Part shown: one piece after another, positions 44,216 through 54,924 of the stretch | How positions within the stretch are numbered: position 1 is the first letter of the stretch | How the letters are laid out: the number at the start of each line of letters is the position of its first letter | Origin: Bathynomus jamesi | Lineage: Eukaryota; Arthropoda; Malacostraca; Isopoda; Cirolanidae | DNA: 64,000 nucleotides | Direction of reading: 5' to 3' | Assembly (NCBI GenBank): GCA_023014485.1 | Contig: JAJOZX010007498.1 | Coordinates: forward strand, 62,001 to 126,000 | Notes under the pieces: generated by a model | The model's database searches: none | Told to the model about the DNA's origin: nothing | Seen by the model: the letters and a program-made list of their open reading frames with translations, nothing else | Made by a program: the position numbers and the translations under genes

Positions 44216-44412
44216 GTATATATATATATAATATATATTATATATAACATAACGAACGACGCTCGTATAGAAGAACATTCCGCGCAAGATGAGGAGGGAG
44301 AACGAACAAATGAAAAAAATGAGGTAACCACCCGGGAATCGAACCCGGGATCTTCCGATTGCCGGTCAGATATGATAACCACTACACCGGAATATATATA
44401 TATATATATATG
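44216..44412 (-). repeat. tRNA-like element between (TA)n tracts
   Basis: The minus strand of 44322-44395 reads GGTGTAGTGGTTATCATATC and then CCCGGGTTCGATTCCCGGG, a D-arm and perfect T-arm, but the anticodon arm and acceptor do not form a proper tRNA. Its other half, 44255-44310 (ACGACGCTCGTATAGAAGA, GATGAGGAGGGAGAA), is shared with 51371-51440. A SINE of tRNA origin. Confidence 0.6.
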
Positions 44413-44835
44413 CAGGGTTTTTCATGTCTAGAGACATTGGAAATATGTAGAAAGATGATAATACAACTTTATAACAATGTTTTATTTTCAATATACTATT
44501 ATAGAAAGTGTTCAAATTGTTTACCCTCAACTTCAAGACACTTCACTACTCATAAGTCATAACTGTCAGTGTCAACCTCTCTGAACACTTGTGGTTGTTT
44601 CAGTAGAAATTCGCCACATTTCCAGTCTTATCTTAGCTTTCAAATCCTCAATTGTTCTTTGTAAGTTCGAGTTAGTCAGTTAGCCAGTTACGAGTAAGGA
44701 AGTGTTTTGAAGTTGAAGGTGAACAATTTGAATACCTTCTCTAATACTATGTTCAAAATAAAACATTTTCATAACGTTGTACGTTGTATTACTCTTTCTA
44801 CATATTTTAAATGTCTTCAGACATGAAACACCCTG
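44413..44835. mobile_element. foldback MITE (mariner-type ends)
   Basis: CAGGGTTTTTCATGTCTAGA and TTCAGACATGAAACACCCTG are the ends. Inverted similarity continues inward for about 130 bp on each side (ACTTCAAGACACTTC against GAAGTGTTTTGAAGTTGAAG). TA flanks the right end. No coding capacity. Confidence 0.8.
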
Positions 44836-44863
44836 TATATATATATATATATATATATATATT

Positions 44864-45348
44864 AGCTCCACTACTTTTCATAATCATACTAACTGACATA
44901 GATGAGGACGTTACCAGAGACAGCACAGTAACATCCTTTGCCAATGACACAAAGATCAGTAGAAAAATATGAAACCCAGAAGATATAGGATCTCTGCAAA
45001 CCGACATGAACAGAATCTGCATGCAGGTGGACGGAAGACAACAATATGAAGTGTAACATTGAGAAATTTTAGCAATTACGGTACGGAAAAAGAGAAGACC
45101 TAAAATCCATGGATTATTTTACTCCAAATGGACAGGAAATTCAAAGAAATTCTAAAGCAAAAGATTTAGGGGTTGTAATGACTTATGATGCGAAATTTGA
45201 AACACAAAATAAGATAGCAGTAAACAGAGCAAAGAGAATAGCCGGGCAGATACTGAGAACCTTTAAACGAAGGGATAGGACTATAGTGATTCCTCTACTG
45301 AAAACGCTGATCATACCCAAATTGGAATACTGCTCGGTCCTAACATCC

Positions 45349-45397
<49 letters not shown>

Positions 45398-45916
45398 GAC
45401 ATTTGACAGCTAGAAGGGATTTAGAGAAGCTTCACAGCCAAGATCAATTGGTGCAAAGAACTAAATTACTGGGAAAGGTCACGCGAATTAAACCTATATT
45501 CACTGGAAAGGAGAAGAGAGAGATACACCATTATTTACAATTGGAAAATAATGGAGAAATAAGTCCCTAATCTTACTTTGAATCCTGTAACTCCCCAAAC
45601 AACAGTGGAAAGTAGAAAAGGAAGACTGTGTCGTGTTCCCAAATTAAAGGCGAGCCAGGGAACATCCTTAACCCTGAAAGAAAATAGTTTTGTTGTGAGA
45701 GGACCAAAACTGCTTAATCAGCTGCCCAAAGACCTAAGGAACATGAGTGGTGTGGCGGTGGACATATTCAAAAGAAGACTAGACACCTGGCTCAGAATAA
45801 TCCCCGATGAGCCAGGCGTACCTGGCTATGTGAGGTGGAGAGTACAAGAAACCAACATACTGCTTCTTCAAGCCAACTCGAGAGGAGGGGCGACAAGCTT
45901 GACCTTCGTGAAATGA
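44864..45916 (+). pseudogene. LINE reverse transcriptase C-terminal half (LINE E, copy 1)
   Basis: Pieces correspond to 55875-56888: LAPLLFIIILTDIDEDVTRD, the palm box as FANDTKISRKI (FADD mutated to FAND), QEIQRNSKAKDLGVVMTYDA, and the C-terminus GPKLLNQLPKDLRN with AWL/TWLRIIPDEPGVPGYVRW. A (TA)n of about 40 bp (45352-45393) interrupts the frame exactly where copy 2 has CCCATATAAAAAAGA. Stops occur near 44970 and 45070. The 5' end abuts (TA)n. Confidence 0.85.
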
Positions 45917-46181
45917 GGAATCATCGCGCGGAACATTTGAAAGGTTAAAAGGTTATATATAGCGGGATGAGCGATACAGGGGCAAAAAGGAGTCACTTGC
46001 TTCCTCCCTGTATTTCCTACTCTTTTTTTTTTCTTTTTTTGCAAGCGAACCAGAAATAAAAGCGTTGCAATAGAAATAAAATGAAACGTTTACTGGACAA
46101 CTCAACCGTTTTGATAATGAAACGTTATCGTACATCTGCCTCCTAATTGAAGCATAAAAAATGCCAAAAAATATGTTCTAA
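45917..46181. other. spacer
   Basis: LINE E 3' tail (to about 45957), then AT-rich sequence with T-runs (46024-46040). No gene. Confidence 0.5.
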
Positions 46182-46495
46182 CAGGGTTTCCCAATCTTTT
46201 ACAGTCACGTACCCCTTTCTAACCCTTGTAACTTCCACGGCCCCCCCCCCCCTCCTTCTCCATAGCACTAATTTGTGTAACTTTCTATTATAAAAAAATA
46301 CAAATTGGGAAAATTAGTGCATGATTATTATTTATGGTCACAAGAATGAACTTTTATAGTAAAAACTAAAAAGCAAATAAATGCAACACAAATGTCAAAC
46401 GAAATTACACGAATTATTATTTTTGTGAGTGTAGTAATATTAATATTTGGAATTCTGTTTAGAGATACCATCGCGGACCACAATTTGGAAACCTG
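46182..46495. mobile_element. hAT MITE-like repeat, degenerate
   Basis: The left phrase CAGGGTTTCCCAATCTTTT and right phrase CACAATTTGGAAACCTG are imperfect inverted ends, resembling the CAGTGGTTCCCAACC family. A C-run lies at 46241-46252. No clear 8-bp duplication was found. Confidence 0.5.
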
Positions 46496-46659
46496 GTTTA
46501 TGAGCTTTTTCTTTTCTTTCGTCCTATTAACCTACGCTGGACGATAGGAAGTATTACTGATTACTTTAAATTCGAAGCTAAATTGCAGAGTACTCCTTCA
46601 GTTATATTATTTAAATCATAATTTTAATCATTCGATTCGGTTTGTTATCACTGATACGC

Positions 46660-48255
46660 ACGCGACAGAAGTGGTCATGTTCAGCCACAGTCGCCACATG
46701 ATTGGAGGTAGAAAGCGGAAACTGCAACAAGAAAGAGAAGAATTAGTAAAAAAGTTACTGAGAACTGACAAAAATTTCCTTCCGAAAGAGACTGAAGGAC
46801 AACAAGAGCAAGAACAACATGATGATATTAAGTTAGAGACAACAAACGAACCATCAGGAAAAGAAAATGTAGATCTAAACGAGGAAGAAGCGGAGAGAAA
46901 CGAATCCGACATTGTGTCTGAAAATCCTGGAGTGTTGCCGAAAACTTTAACGAAAAAATAAAAGTGCAGTTGACTTTCTGGTCAAAAAGGATGTCCTGCC
47001 AATTGCTTGAATGAAGATGGTCCCCTGGAAAATCCACGCAGAGAACAACGTAATCGAAACATCTCTAAAACATTATTTTATGAAAGAAGGACGAACGGCG
47101 ACCTGTCACCGAGACTATTAATATTCTCATCCTCGAGAGGAAACATTTGTGTTACTTCTGCTGCTAGCTTCTCCCCTTCAACATGTGTGATTTTGCTAGA
47201 GACGGTTTTAGTGATTAAAGTAAGGAAACAAAACTTCTGAAACAGCACGAAAGCAATAAAGAACATCGCAAAGCTAAAGTGGCATCGGTGTTAAGAAAAT
47301 GCCTCATACACTGCATTGAAAATTACTACATTCTGACAATAAAATCCTTGTCAACTACCCGCGGCACTGCCATGCAGTCAGTGAGAGCGTTGGGTTTGAA
47401 ATACAGTATGAGCAGTATTGCGACATGCTTGGTGATATGTCAGAACATGAGGATGAAGAGGGCGAGACCAGATACACAGCTGACAGTCTTGAAAACAAAC
47501 TGTGTCGTTTGGAAACTGCAATCGTGTGCATTCTGTGGGACAAAGTTTTGCAAATTTCAGCAAAGCAACACGCAACTTCAAAGCACGAGTATAGGCATTC
47601 AAAGTGCAGTTGCATTGTTCTCTTCTTGGAGAATTTCATCAGAATCAGAGCAGGAAAAGACGACACAAAAGACATGCTGATGACACGACTTCCAGCGGGT
47701 AGGTTTGATCTCTTCTGAGAAATTCAGAGTTCCTACTTTCCTCGTGATCACAAACCAGGTGCTCTCATTTCTGCATCAGCGCAAGACTGCATATCACCAG
47801 ATTTCAAAGGACTTTGCTTTCCTGTCGTCGTCGGTTGCAAAAGGCACGGCTCAACTGAAGAGTGATGTTGACAAACCGATCGAGAAATATCCAAATTATC
47901 TGGAACCTGACTGTGTGGAAGAATTTCTACAATTTTTGCACTGTCTGACTCATCGACATTGATATTACACCACGCAAGATGATGCAGTACATCAAATCAC
48001 ACGAAAGAGTGACTTCCTCCACGTTTCTATGTCACAACTGCACTCCAATTTTTTTCTTACTTTGCTCGTAACAGTTTGCGAAGGCGAACGATCTTTATCA
48101 AAGCTTGCCTTGATAAAATAAAAAAAAAGTTACACTCAACTACGAGCCAAGATCAGCTGAATACACTTGCTTCTCTGTCAATTGAGGATAATGAGATCCC
48201 AAAATCTCTCCAGTTCGATAACATCATAAACAAATTTGCTTCCGAAAAATCCTGA
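46660..48255 (+). pseudogene. hAT transposase, ZMYM1-like, heavily degraded
   Basis: An acidic/basic N-terminus (46671-46958, with GGRKRKLQQEREELVKKLL) is followed by a stretch that corresponds in broken frames to the TTF-type zinc finger region. Helical pieces lie at 47425-47718 (ADSLENKLCRLETAIVCILW). The hAT dimerisation domain ends it near 48065-48200: LLVTVCEGERSLSKLALIK, an in-frame TAA, then DQLNTLASLSIEDNEI. The terminal wording is that of ZMYM1-like hAT transposases. The catalytic Asp/Glu positions cannot be placed because of many shifts. Confidence 0.6.
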
Positions 48256-48537
48256 AAAGAAAAATTGGAATTTTTAATTGCTTCTTTTCCCGTTCTTGTT
48301 CCACAAAAGTATCAGAATTGTCAATATTAAAAATGTGATTTATTTACTGTATATATTTATTAATAATGAAAGGTTGTATCTCTGTTTCCTATGTCATTTA
48401 GCTTCTAATATACACAGTGCTATTGAAAAATATTGTTTTTATACTTAAAGGCACAGTAGGTGGATTCAAAAGGACATATTTTAAAATTAGTGTTGGTAGT
48501 TTAATCTGGCCCTGAAAAAAAAAAAAAAAAAAAAAAA

Positions 48538-48594
<57 letters not shown>
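48256..48594. repeat. AT-rich spacer ending in poly(A) and (TA)n
   Basis: An A-run at 48516-48537 is followed by (TA)n at 48540-48594, into which the next mariner is inserted. No gene. Confidence 0.85.
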
Positions 48595-48597
<3 letters not shown>

Positions 48598-49499
48598 GGC
48601 GTCCCAAAAAAATGTATACACACTTTAAATAATTATAAAGGCAGTGTTTATTAAAATACATTTCATTTTCAAAATGTAATAGAATCTACAGACATTATTT
48701 AATTGTTTTGTCAACGCCTGTTTTCAAACTGACGTCCGTTCTGGTCCAGGCACTGCTGATAACGCGAAGCAATGGAATCGCAAACATCACGAAACATTTC
48801 GTTTGGTATTTGTGTGCATTCTCGTTCAATGGCTGCTCTCAATTCAGCGACTGTTGCAGGTTTTATAGCGTAGACTTTGTCTTTTAAGTATCCCCATAAA
48901 AAAAAGTCTAGTGGTGTGAGGTCTGGTGAACGCGGAGGGTATTCTACGAACCCCTTCGTCCAGTCCACATCCACATCGTGCCAAGTACCACTCGCAATAC
49001 TCCACTCTTCGGTCCGGATCATCTTCATTAATAGCATGGACTAATCGTGGAATGTAACTTTTCCATTGACAGCGCTTCAAAATGCGTTGGACAGACGATT
49101 CTGAAATTCCTACCTCACGACTCGCTTGCCGCACAGATTTTCTTGGACTTTGGTGATACGTTTCCAATACTCTTTCTTGCTTTGTGGGGCTTGTCGATGT
49201 CCGTGGTCTTCCGGAACGCTTCTTGTGGACATTCTGAACAGTTCCATCGGCTTCAAACTTATCTCTAATTCGAGTGATGGTAAGTCGCGTTGGTGGATCT
49301 GTTTGAAACTCCCTCCTAAACTGTCTTTGCACTTCAACTGCGTTTTCACACTTCCAGTAGCATTTTAGAATGAATTTCCTTTGTTCAAAGCTTAGTCTGA
49401 CTGCCATTATTAATTCTAATGGGTTTAACTTGGAAAGAAAGAAACCTCAATTGAGCTATCAGCTGTTAAAGTGTGTATACATTTTTTTGGGACGCCCTG
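48595..49499 (-). mobile_element. Tc1/mariner-superfamily transposon, internally deleted
   Basis: Ends CAGGGCGTCCCAAAAAAATG and its inverse CATTTTTTTGGGACGCCCTG are perfect inverted repeats of over 20 bp, reaching GTATACACACTTTAA. TA flanks both sides. The minus-strand transposase is deleted in its middle. Confidence 0.9.
48711..49407 (-). pseudogene. IS630/mariner-type transposase, central deletion
   Basis: From ATG 49407: a helix-turn-helix N-terminus (residues about 1-130: [51 protein letters not shown]). The frame then changes near 48990 to the C-terminal part, [20 protein letters not shown], with [20 protein letters not shown], ending ENRR. The segment that should hold the first two catalytic Asp residues (the DNAPAH-type motif) is absent. 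What remains is the last acidic position (LDFFLWG). It may still be a substrate for an active relative. Confidence 0.85.
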
Positions 49500-49506
49500 T
49501 ATATAT

Positions 49507-50817
49507 TAGTGATGTAGGTCACATCCGCATCCGCGGAACATCCGCATCCGCGGAACATCCGCACGTTTTCTCGCATCCGCATCCGCGTCCGCATCCGCAC
49601 TTTGGACTGCGGATGTCGTGCGGATGTGGACCGTTGAGATAAAACGTCATTAATAAGCGGAAATTATCAAATTCTACTATATTAATAGAACTAGTTCATT
49701 GTGCGCAAAAGTGATGCAAGCGACAAGACGAGAGGCTGTTCTTGTATGAAGTTACTCTTGCAACCTACTTAGATCCACGTTACAAAGCTAAGTTATTTTC
49801 ACCTAGTCCATTAGAACGAGTTAAATCATCACTTGGCAAAGCAGTTGAAGAGCTTCAATCTCTTGAATCTGTCGCTTCGCCACCCACCAAAAGAATAAAA
49901 GTTTCAGTGACAGAACCAACACCTTCAACAAGCAAATCACAGAATCTGTCTCTCAGTTTCTTGAGTCAAGCAGCAATGACGAGACCTACGCGATGTCAAA
50001 AGATGTAGTAAAAATGATCGAGAGCTATCACCAAGAAAAACGCCTGGCTGCATGTGACAATCCTATTAGTTGGTGGAAAAATACGCAGAATATCTATCCA
50101 TACTTGAGTAAACTTGCAAGGAAACATTTAGCCTGTCCTCCAACAAACGTACCAAGCGAGAGATTATTTAGCAGTGCTGGATTAATATATGATGAAAAGA
50201 GAAACAGACTGGCAGCAGAAAAGGCAGAAAAATTAATGTTCCTTAAGCATAACCTTCCTATAATTAAGTTTGAACATTAAACGATGAACATCTTTGTTTA
50301 CTTTATTTTAATTACTCATTTATAAATATGCCTAATAAAACTTTAAACTTAATATAAATAGTTATCAAGCTAATTAAAGATCTCTTTCTATAAGGGAGGA
50401 GGTTGGGGAAAGAGGTCGGTGGGGTGCATTTGAGTTGGGTTCACGTCCCGCATCCTGGTAACACAATTATGGTTTCTAATTGTGGCTGAAACTCAACAAA
50501 ATATAACGAATTTATTTGCAGACGAATTCACTAATTGATTTCTATATTAGTTAGATGCTTGTTATTATTTTATATGTTCAGAGAAAAGTACAGCAATTAT
50601 TGTACAATTAATCAATTATACTACATTATAGCTACAGCTCTCTCTATATAATAACTTATTATGTACGTTAAACACAACAAATCTCGAATATATCCTAAAA
50701 AATAACGAAAATGTAGACATCCGCATCCGCATCCGCATCCGCGGATGTTGAAATCAAACATCCTCATCCGCATCCGCATCCGCGGATGTGAAAAAAATGA
50801 CATCCGCTACATCACTA
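49507..50817 (+). mobile_element. hAT transposon with CATCCG subterminal arrays
   Basis: Ends TAGTGATGTAG and CTACATCACTA are exact inverses. The flanks GTATATAT and ATATATAT agree at seven of eight bases. Many CATCCGC/GCGGATG units lie inside both ends (49523-49630 and 50717-50810). Between them is a transposase C-terminal part on the plus strand. The left end begins eight bases after a mariner ends. Confidence 0.85.
49742..50280 (+). pseudogene. hAT transposase C-terminal part (ZBED-like)
   Basis: Two overlapping frames. The first (49742-50008) reads LATYLDPRYKAKLFSP, the helical segment before the dimerisation domain. The second (49993-50280) has NPISWWKNTQNIYPYLSKLA, PPTNVPSERLFSSAGLIYDE and KAEKLMFLKHNLP, the full dimerisation domain ending at a stop. 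The junction near 50000 is a frameshift. The N-terminal BED finger and first catalytic residues are missing. Confidence 0.85.
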
Positions 50818-50825
50818 ATATATAT

Positions 50826-51370
50826 ATATATATCTATATATATATAAAATGAGAAATCGAGTAAACAAAATGGGAAGTAGAAAAAAGAAAAAGTAAACAA
50901 ATGATGTGCGAATCGAAGGGTATAAAAGAGAAAATAATTTTTGTCTTTTCACGAGTATAATAAATTCCTTTGAAGAGAAAACATCCCAAAATAAATCTTT
51001 GAAATTAATTAATATTATAATTAATTATAATTAATAATAAATACATCTTAATTCATTGAGGTAAGTTTTATTTTTTTGACTTTGTATAATTTGAATAGTT
51101 TAATAGTTTAATATTATAGTTCAATATTATTTACGAGTTTATGCGAAGGCTTCGTTTTATAGTTGAGATATTTCATTAGCTTTAGAGTATCCACCAATTC
51201 AAGTTCAGTTTCACTAAATATACTTTTACGCACCAAATAATGAAGTTACTTTAAATCATTTTCTTTTCTACTTTCCTATTAATTAATCTGATCTCTTATT
51301 CAAAATTACATTTAATATCTACACTTAATATTTACAAAGTGTATATGTATATATATATATATATATATAT
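50826..51370. other. AT-rich spacer
   Basis: TA-rich edges (50818-50846, 51347-51370). No gene or known repeat recognised between them. Confidence 0.5.
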
Positions 51371-51521
51371 AAAGAACGACGCTTGTGTAGAAGAGCGTTC
51401 CGCACAAGATGAGGAGGGAGAATGAACAAATGAAAAGTGAGGTACCACCCGGGAATCGAACCCGGGATCATCTTCCTCCTCATCTTGTGCGGAACGCTCT
51501 TCTACACAAGCGTCGTTCTTT
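51371..51521. mobile_element. hairpin element with perfect 47-bp arms around a tRNA-like core
   Basis: Arms 51371-51417 and 51475-51521 are exact inverses (AAAGAACGACGCTTGTG at the outer edge, GATGAGGAGG at the inner edge). The 57-bp loop holds CCACCCGGGAATCGAACCCGGG, a tRNA T-arm in reverse. The left arm plus loop corresponds to 44255-44350, which has no second arm. Confidence 0.85.
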
Positions 51522-51599
51522 ACATTAATTATACTGTGTGTTGTTTGCAGTTAAAATGTGTATGTATATATACACACACACACACGACTATATATATTA

Positions 51600-51692
51600 T
51601 ATATGCAAAGCTTGTTTCCACCAGGGTTCAAACGCACAACCTTTTGAACAGAGGGTGAGAGCACTAGCCACTACACTACGACGGATAGAAGT
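51600..51692 (-). repeat. tRNA-like SINE head
   Basis: The minus strand reads TAGTGTAGTGGCTAGTGCTC (D-arm/A-box) and GTGCGTTTGAACCCTGG (B-box-like). The T-stem pairs poorly, so this is a tRNA-derived repeat and not a gene. Confidence 0.5.
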
Positions 51693-51961
51693 TAATACAA
51701 CATATACTGTATTTAGAGAAGAGAGGAAGCTCATTTTTTTTGTTTTAACTTATAAAATGTTAATATAAAACTTATTTTAGTGTGAATTCTTTTTTATTGG
51801 TCTTATGATATTTTAGTTTGTAATGGCTATTACATACAGTATATTTTATTTCCTGTTTTAGTACTGAGGATGGGGTTAGTTTAACGATGAAAATTCTGAA
51901 AATAAGAAATGTATGCATTTGAACTTGCTTTGTTCTTCGAGAGAGAGAGAGAGAGAGAGAG

Positions 51962-52008
<47 letters not shown>
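51693..52008. repeat. spacer with (GA)n(TA)n(CA)n
   Basis: Compound microsatellite at 51940-52010. No gene between 51693 and 51939. Confidence 0.8.
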
Positions 52009-52011
<3 letters not shown>

Positions 52012-52532
52012 GTGATCCTCTGTATACACAGTTTCAGCTATACACTGTTTTGGTATTGCTCCCCACCCCCCGTATACACAGGAGGGGATCTCGTCCATAC
52101 ACGGTTTCCCGAGCCGACACAGCTACCTACCCCTCCACCGCTCACTCAGTCAGTAGCGCACCAATTACCAGTGTTGCCAATCTACAATACAATTGCCCTA
52201 ACCAATCCCCCAATATTGAATCTAATTGTGACGAGGATTCTATTACCAATTTTGCAAATTTACAAATTATACATCACATAAAGGATTATTCGTTATGTTA
52301 AATATATGCATCTCTAATGATTTTAACTTCTTTACAATGTATTTTTATACTTTATTAGTACTACAATTAAAAAAATAAATCACAACAAATAATCACAATA
52401 ATCACAATAAATAAGAACACTCTCACCAGTAAACATCGTCCGCAGAAACTCTACCCAATCTGCCTACCTTTATTTGTAAGTTAAACTATTTTTTTTCTTG
52501 TTACTGCAGTAATAATATGTGCAGTTAATATA

Positions 52533-53099
52533 CCGGGTGTCCGATAATTATCTGTACAATTTTTGGCTGTTATTAAAAGTCAACCATGAAGTGTAGAAAT
52601 TCCAGTTTATCTCATTTCACAGAGAATCTCATTAAGTTTTTTCTGATACCACGTTTTGACAAGTTTTTTAGAAATGTACGCGGGTGACAGACATTGATGA
52701 TTTAAAAGCAAGAATCACAGCTGCTATTGAGCGAATTGATGTGGATATGCTGCAGCGTACATGGCAACATTTGGAGTATCGATTGGATGTTTTGCGAATC
52801 ACTAATGGTGCACATATCGAATGTTTGTAACAACGTTACTTTAATAAAATAAACTTTTGAAAATACAGATTCTAAATAATCTTGTTTAAGAATTTTACGT
52901 GTGTTATCAAGAATTTTATTAAAAGATGAAATTGTACAGATAATGTTCGGACACACTGGAATTTCTAAAAGACTTGTCAAAACTTAATATCAGAAAAAAC
53001 TTAATGAGATTCTCTGTAAAATGGGACTGGAATTTCTACACTTCATGGTTGACTTTTAATAACAGCCAAACATTGTACAGATAATTCTCGGACACCCTG
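52533..53099 (+). mobile_element. mariner-type foldback element with long inverted ends
   Basis: Left CGGGTGTCCGATAATTATC and right GATAATTCTCGGACACCC are ends of inverted repeats of about 125 bp (CCATGAAGTGTAGAAATTCC inverted on the right). TA on both sides (52531-52532, 53100-53101). A short transposase remnant lies inside. Confidence 0.85.
52687..52830 (+). pseudogene. mariner-type transposase C-terminal remnant
   Basis: 48 codons reading IDDLKARITAAIERIDVDML then QRTWQHLEYRLDVLRITNGA and HIECL before a stop. This matches the C-terminus of IS630/mariner-type transposases whose ends read ...RTWxELxYRLDVCRxTxGAHIE. The rest of the gene has been lost, leaving a near-MITE. Confidence 0.75.
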
Positions 53100-53313
53100 T
53101 ACCTATAAATATACATGTATGTATAGTATGTGTCTTAGTGTTTCTGTACGTGTTTTAGTGATGTATGAGGAAATATAGTTGGTCATAGGGAGTGGGTCAG
53201 TTGGTCTAGGGAGTGATTGTATTTTTTTCCATAAGGTATTAGTCCCCGTATGCACGGTTTCCGTTTACACTGGCGTTTTTAGGAACCTAACCCCCATGTA
53301 TACCGAGGGTCAC

Positions 53314-53318
<5 letters not shown>

Positions 53319-53374
<56 letters not shown>

Positions 53375-53376
53375 CG
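53319..53376. repeat. (TA)n microsatellite
   Basis: TA tract with a single TG interruption, right of the pogo-like element. Confidence 0.95.
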
Positions 53377-53945
53377 TCTAAATTACCAAGTACTGTAGTG
53401 CCAATAGTAAACTACCTTTTTTACCAATTAGGTGGAACTATATAAATAAGTCATAATTTCTTGTACGACCTAATTTTTTTAGGTTCACTCAGCTTAACCT
53501 AACCCAACCAAGCGTAACCTACCTAAAACAAATGAGAGGGTGTGTAAAGTTTGAGGAATCCTAAAGGACGACTTATTTGACTTCGTGTTTTTTAAATTAA
53601 AATCCTGATGCGGTGAAATTCGAAAAAATAATCACTGTATATGGTAAGAAAACGCTTTCTCTAAAATTTCTTATAGACCTTCCCCCACCCCCCCAACCTA
53701 CTTTAACACGAGCGAAAGTTATTCAAAATTTGAAAATAGAAAATATCTAACATGTTCACTCTACTTGGTGTCAGACTATGGGCGGTGAGGCTCTGGGTTT
53801 GCTCCGGCTGCTGGTGCCTGGGTTGAGTTGGGCCGGCCACTCACCCTGTCAGTGCTTGGGCTCAGGTGATCCATGGGACAGTCTCGTTTCCAGTCTGTTA
53901 CTTTATATATATGTGATATACATGTGATATATATATATATATATA
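53377..53945. other. spacer with a GC-rich patch
   Basis: CTTAACCTAACCCAACC-type phrases near 53490. 53770-53890 is much GC-richer than its surroundings (CTCCGGCTGCTGGTGCC) but has no recognised reading frame. Confidence 0.4.
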
Positions 53946-53949
53946 TAGA

Positions 53950-54366
53950 GTAAAATTTCGTTATAACGTATTTGTGGGGGACCTCACATTTTTCTACTTT
54001 ATACTGAAACTGCTTAATTCTCGTTGAGAAGAGAAAGATTGAAAAATGGGAACCTTACCATATATACAGTATATATCACTTTGGAGAAGATTACTCGCCA
54101 CTGTTCACCCTTTTCACACAACCATACAGTTACCTTGGAAAATAGTCACACATTTTCTATTTAAGACTGTGAGGAGAGTAATTTTTTCATAAGTAGGTTC
54201 TATTTTTCATAAGTGAAATAAAAATATATTTCGTCATTTAATATAAGTTATATCACAATTAAATACATCGCTTACATCACATATCCGACGCCCATTTATG
54301 AAAAGTACAACGTTAATCTGAAAAATTCGTTATGAAGTACACTACGCTTAACGAGATTTTATTATA
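53950..54366. mobile_element. pogo-like MITE, degenerate
   Basis: The left AGTAAAATTTCGTTATAACG and right CGCTTAACGAGATTTTATTA are imperfect inverted ends between TA-rich flanks. No coding capacity. Confidence 0.5.
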
Positions 54367-54429
54367 TATAATACTTACGTACTTACATTATGTTACTTTA
54401 TGTGAGTTCGAACGACGGTTCTCGCCTCA

Positions 54430-54905
54430 TTTGCAAGAGTTGGTGAAAGAGGGAATTGCTGTCTGATCTCCTCTTGCCATCGTACCCAGCCACGCATGGC
54501 TGGTTAGGGACTTTGCACAGGAATCTGTCCAGCTGGTTTTTGAAGTTATTCAGGTTGGTGTGCTGGAGATTCCTCACTTCTTTTGGTGGGGCATTGAAAA
54601 GTTGGGCCTCGTATTCTGAAGGTATTTTTCATCCTCGTTTTCATGGCCCCCTGTCTCACATCGGTGAAACAGTACAAAATCTGCCTTTTCTCCTATTCCA
54701 GTTTGTTTCTATTTCATTTCTAAGGTTAGAGACAAAGCCCTCAAGTATTTTCCATATGTATATTATTGAGTACCACTCGCGCCTCCTTTCCAGAGAGTAG
54801 AGTTTCAGGGATTGTAGTCGAGACCAGTAGTCTTCACCTTTCGTTTCCTCTGTCTTAGAGGTACACCTTTCTCCACATTTGGGCTTATCAGTCCGTATTA
54901 ACCGT
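54430..54905 (-). pseudogene. LINE reverse transcriptase C-terminal fragment (LINE F)
   Basis: The minus strand reads YWSRLQSLKLYSLERRREWY then SIIYIWKILEGFVSNL (54850-54700), and in another frame FLCKVPNQPCVAGYDG (54520-54480). These correspond to the LxLYSLxRRRERYxIIYxWKI...IPDEPxxPGY end of LINE E, so it is a related LINE on the opposite strand. Frameshifted and truncated. Confidence 0.7.
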
Positions 54906-54924
54906 CCCCTCAGTAACCCACCAC

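Larger units (their letters stand above)
52009..53316. mobile_element. pogo/Tigger-like MITE containing a nested mariner
   Basis: The left end CAGGTGATCCTCTGTATACA and right end TGTATACCGAGGGTCACCTG are inverted with few mismatches. Such ends are pogo/Tigger-like. No transposase remains. A 567-bp mariner-type element is inserted inside (52533-53099). Confidence 0.7.

Noticed and set aside
44322..44395. Functional tRNA on the minus strand
   Set aside because: The anticodon arm cannot fold correctly and the same module recurs in a repeat at 51440.
47078..47675. Minus-strand frames opposite the ZMYM1-like pseudogene
   Set aside because: Antisense shadows; the plus strand has the hAT dimerisation domain.
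49523..49630. CRISPR-like array
   Set aside because: The units are contiguous CATCCG hexamers with no unique spacers, and lie just inside a hAT terminus in a eukaryotic context.
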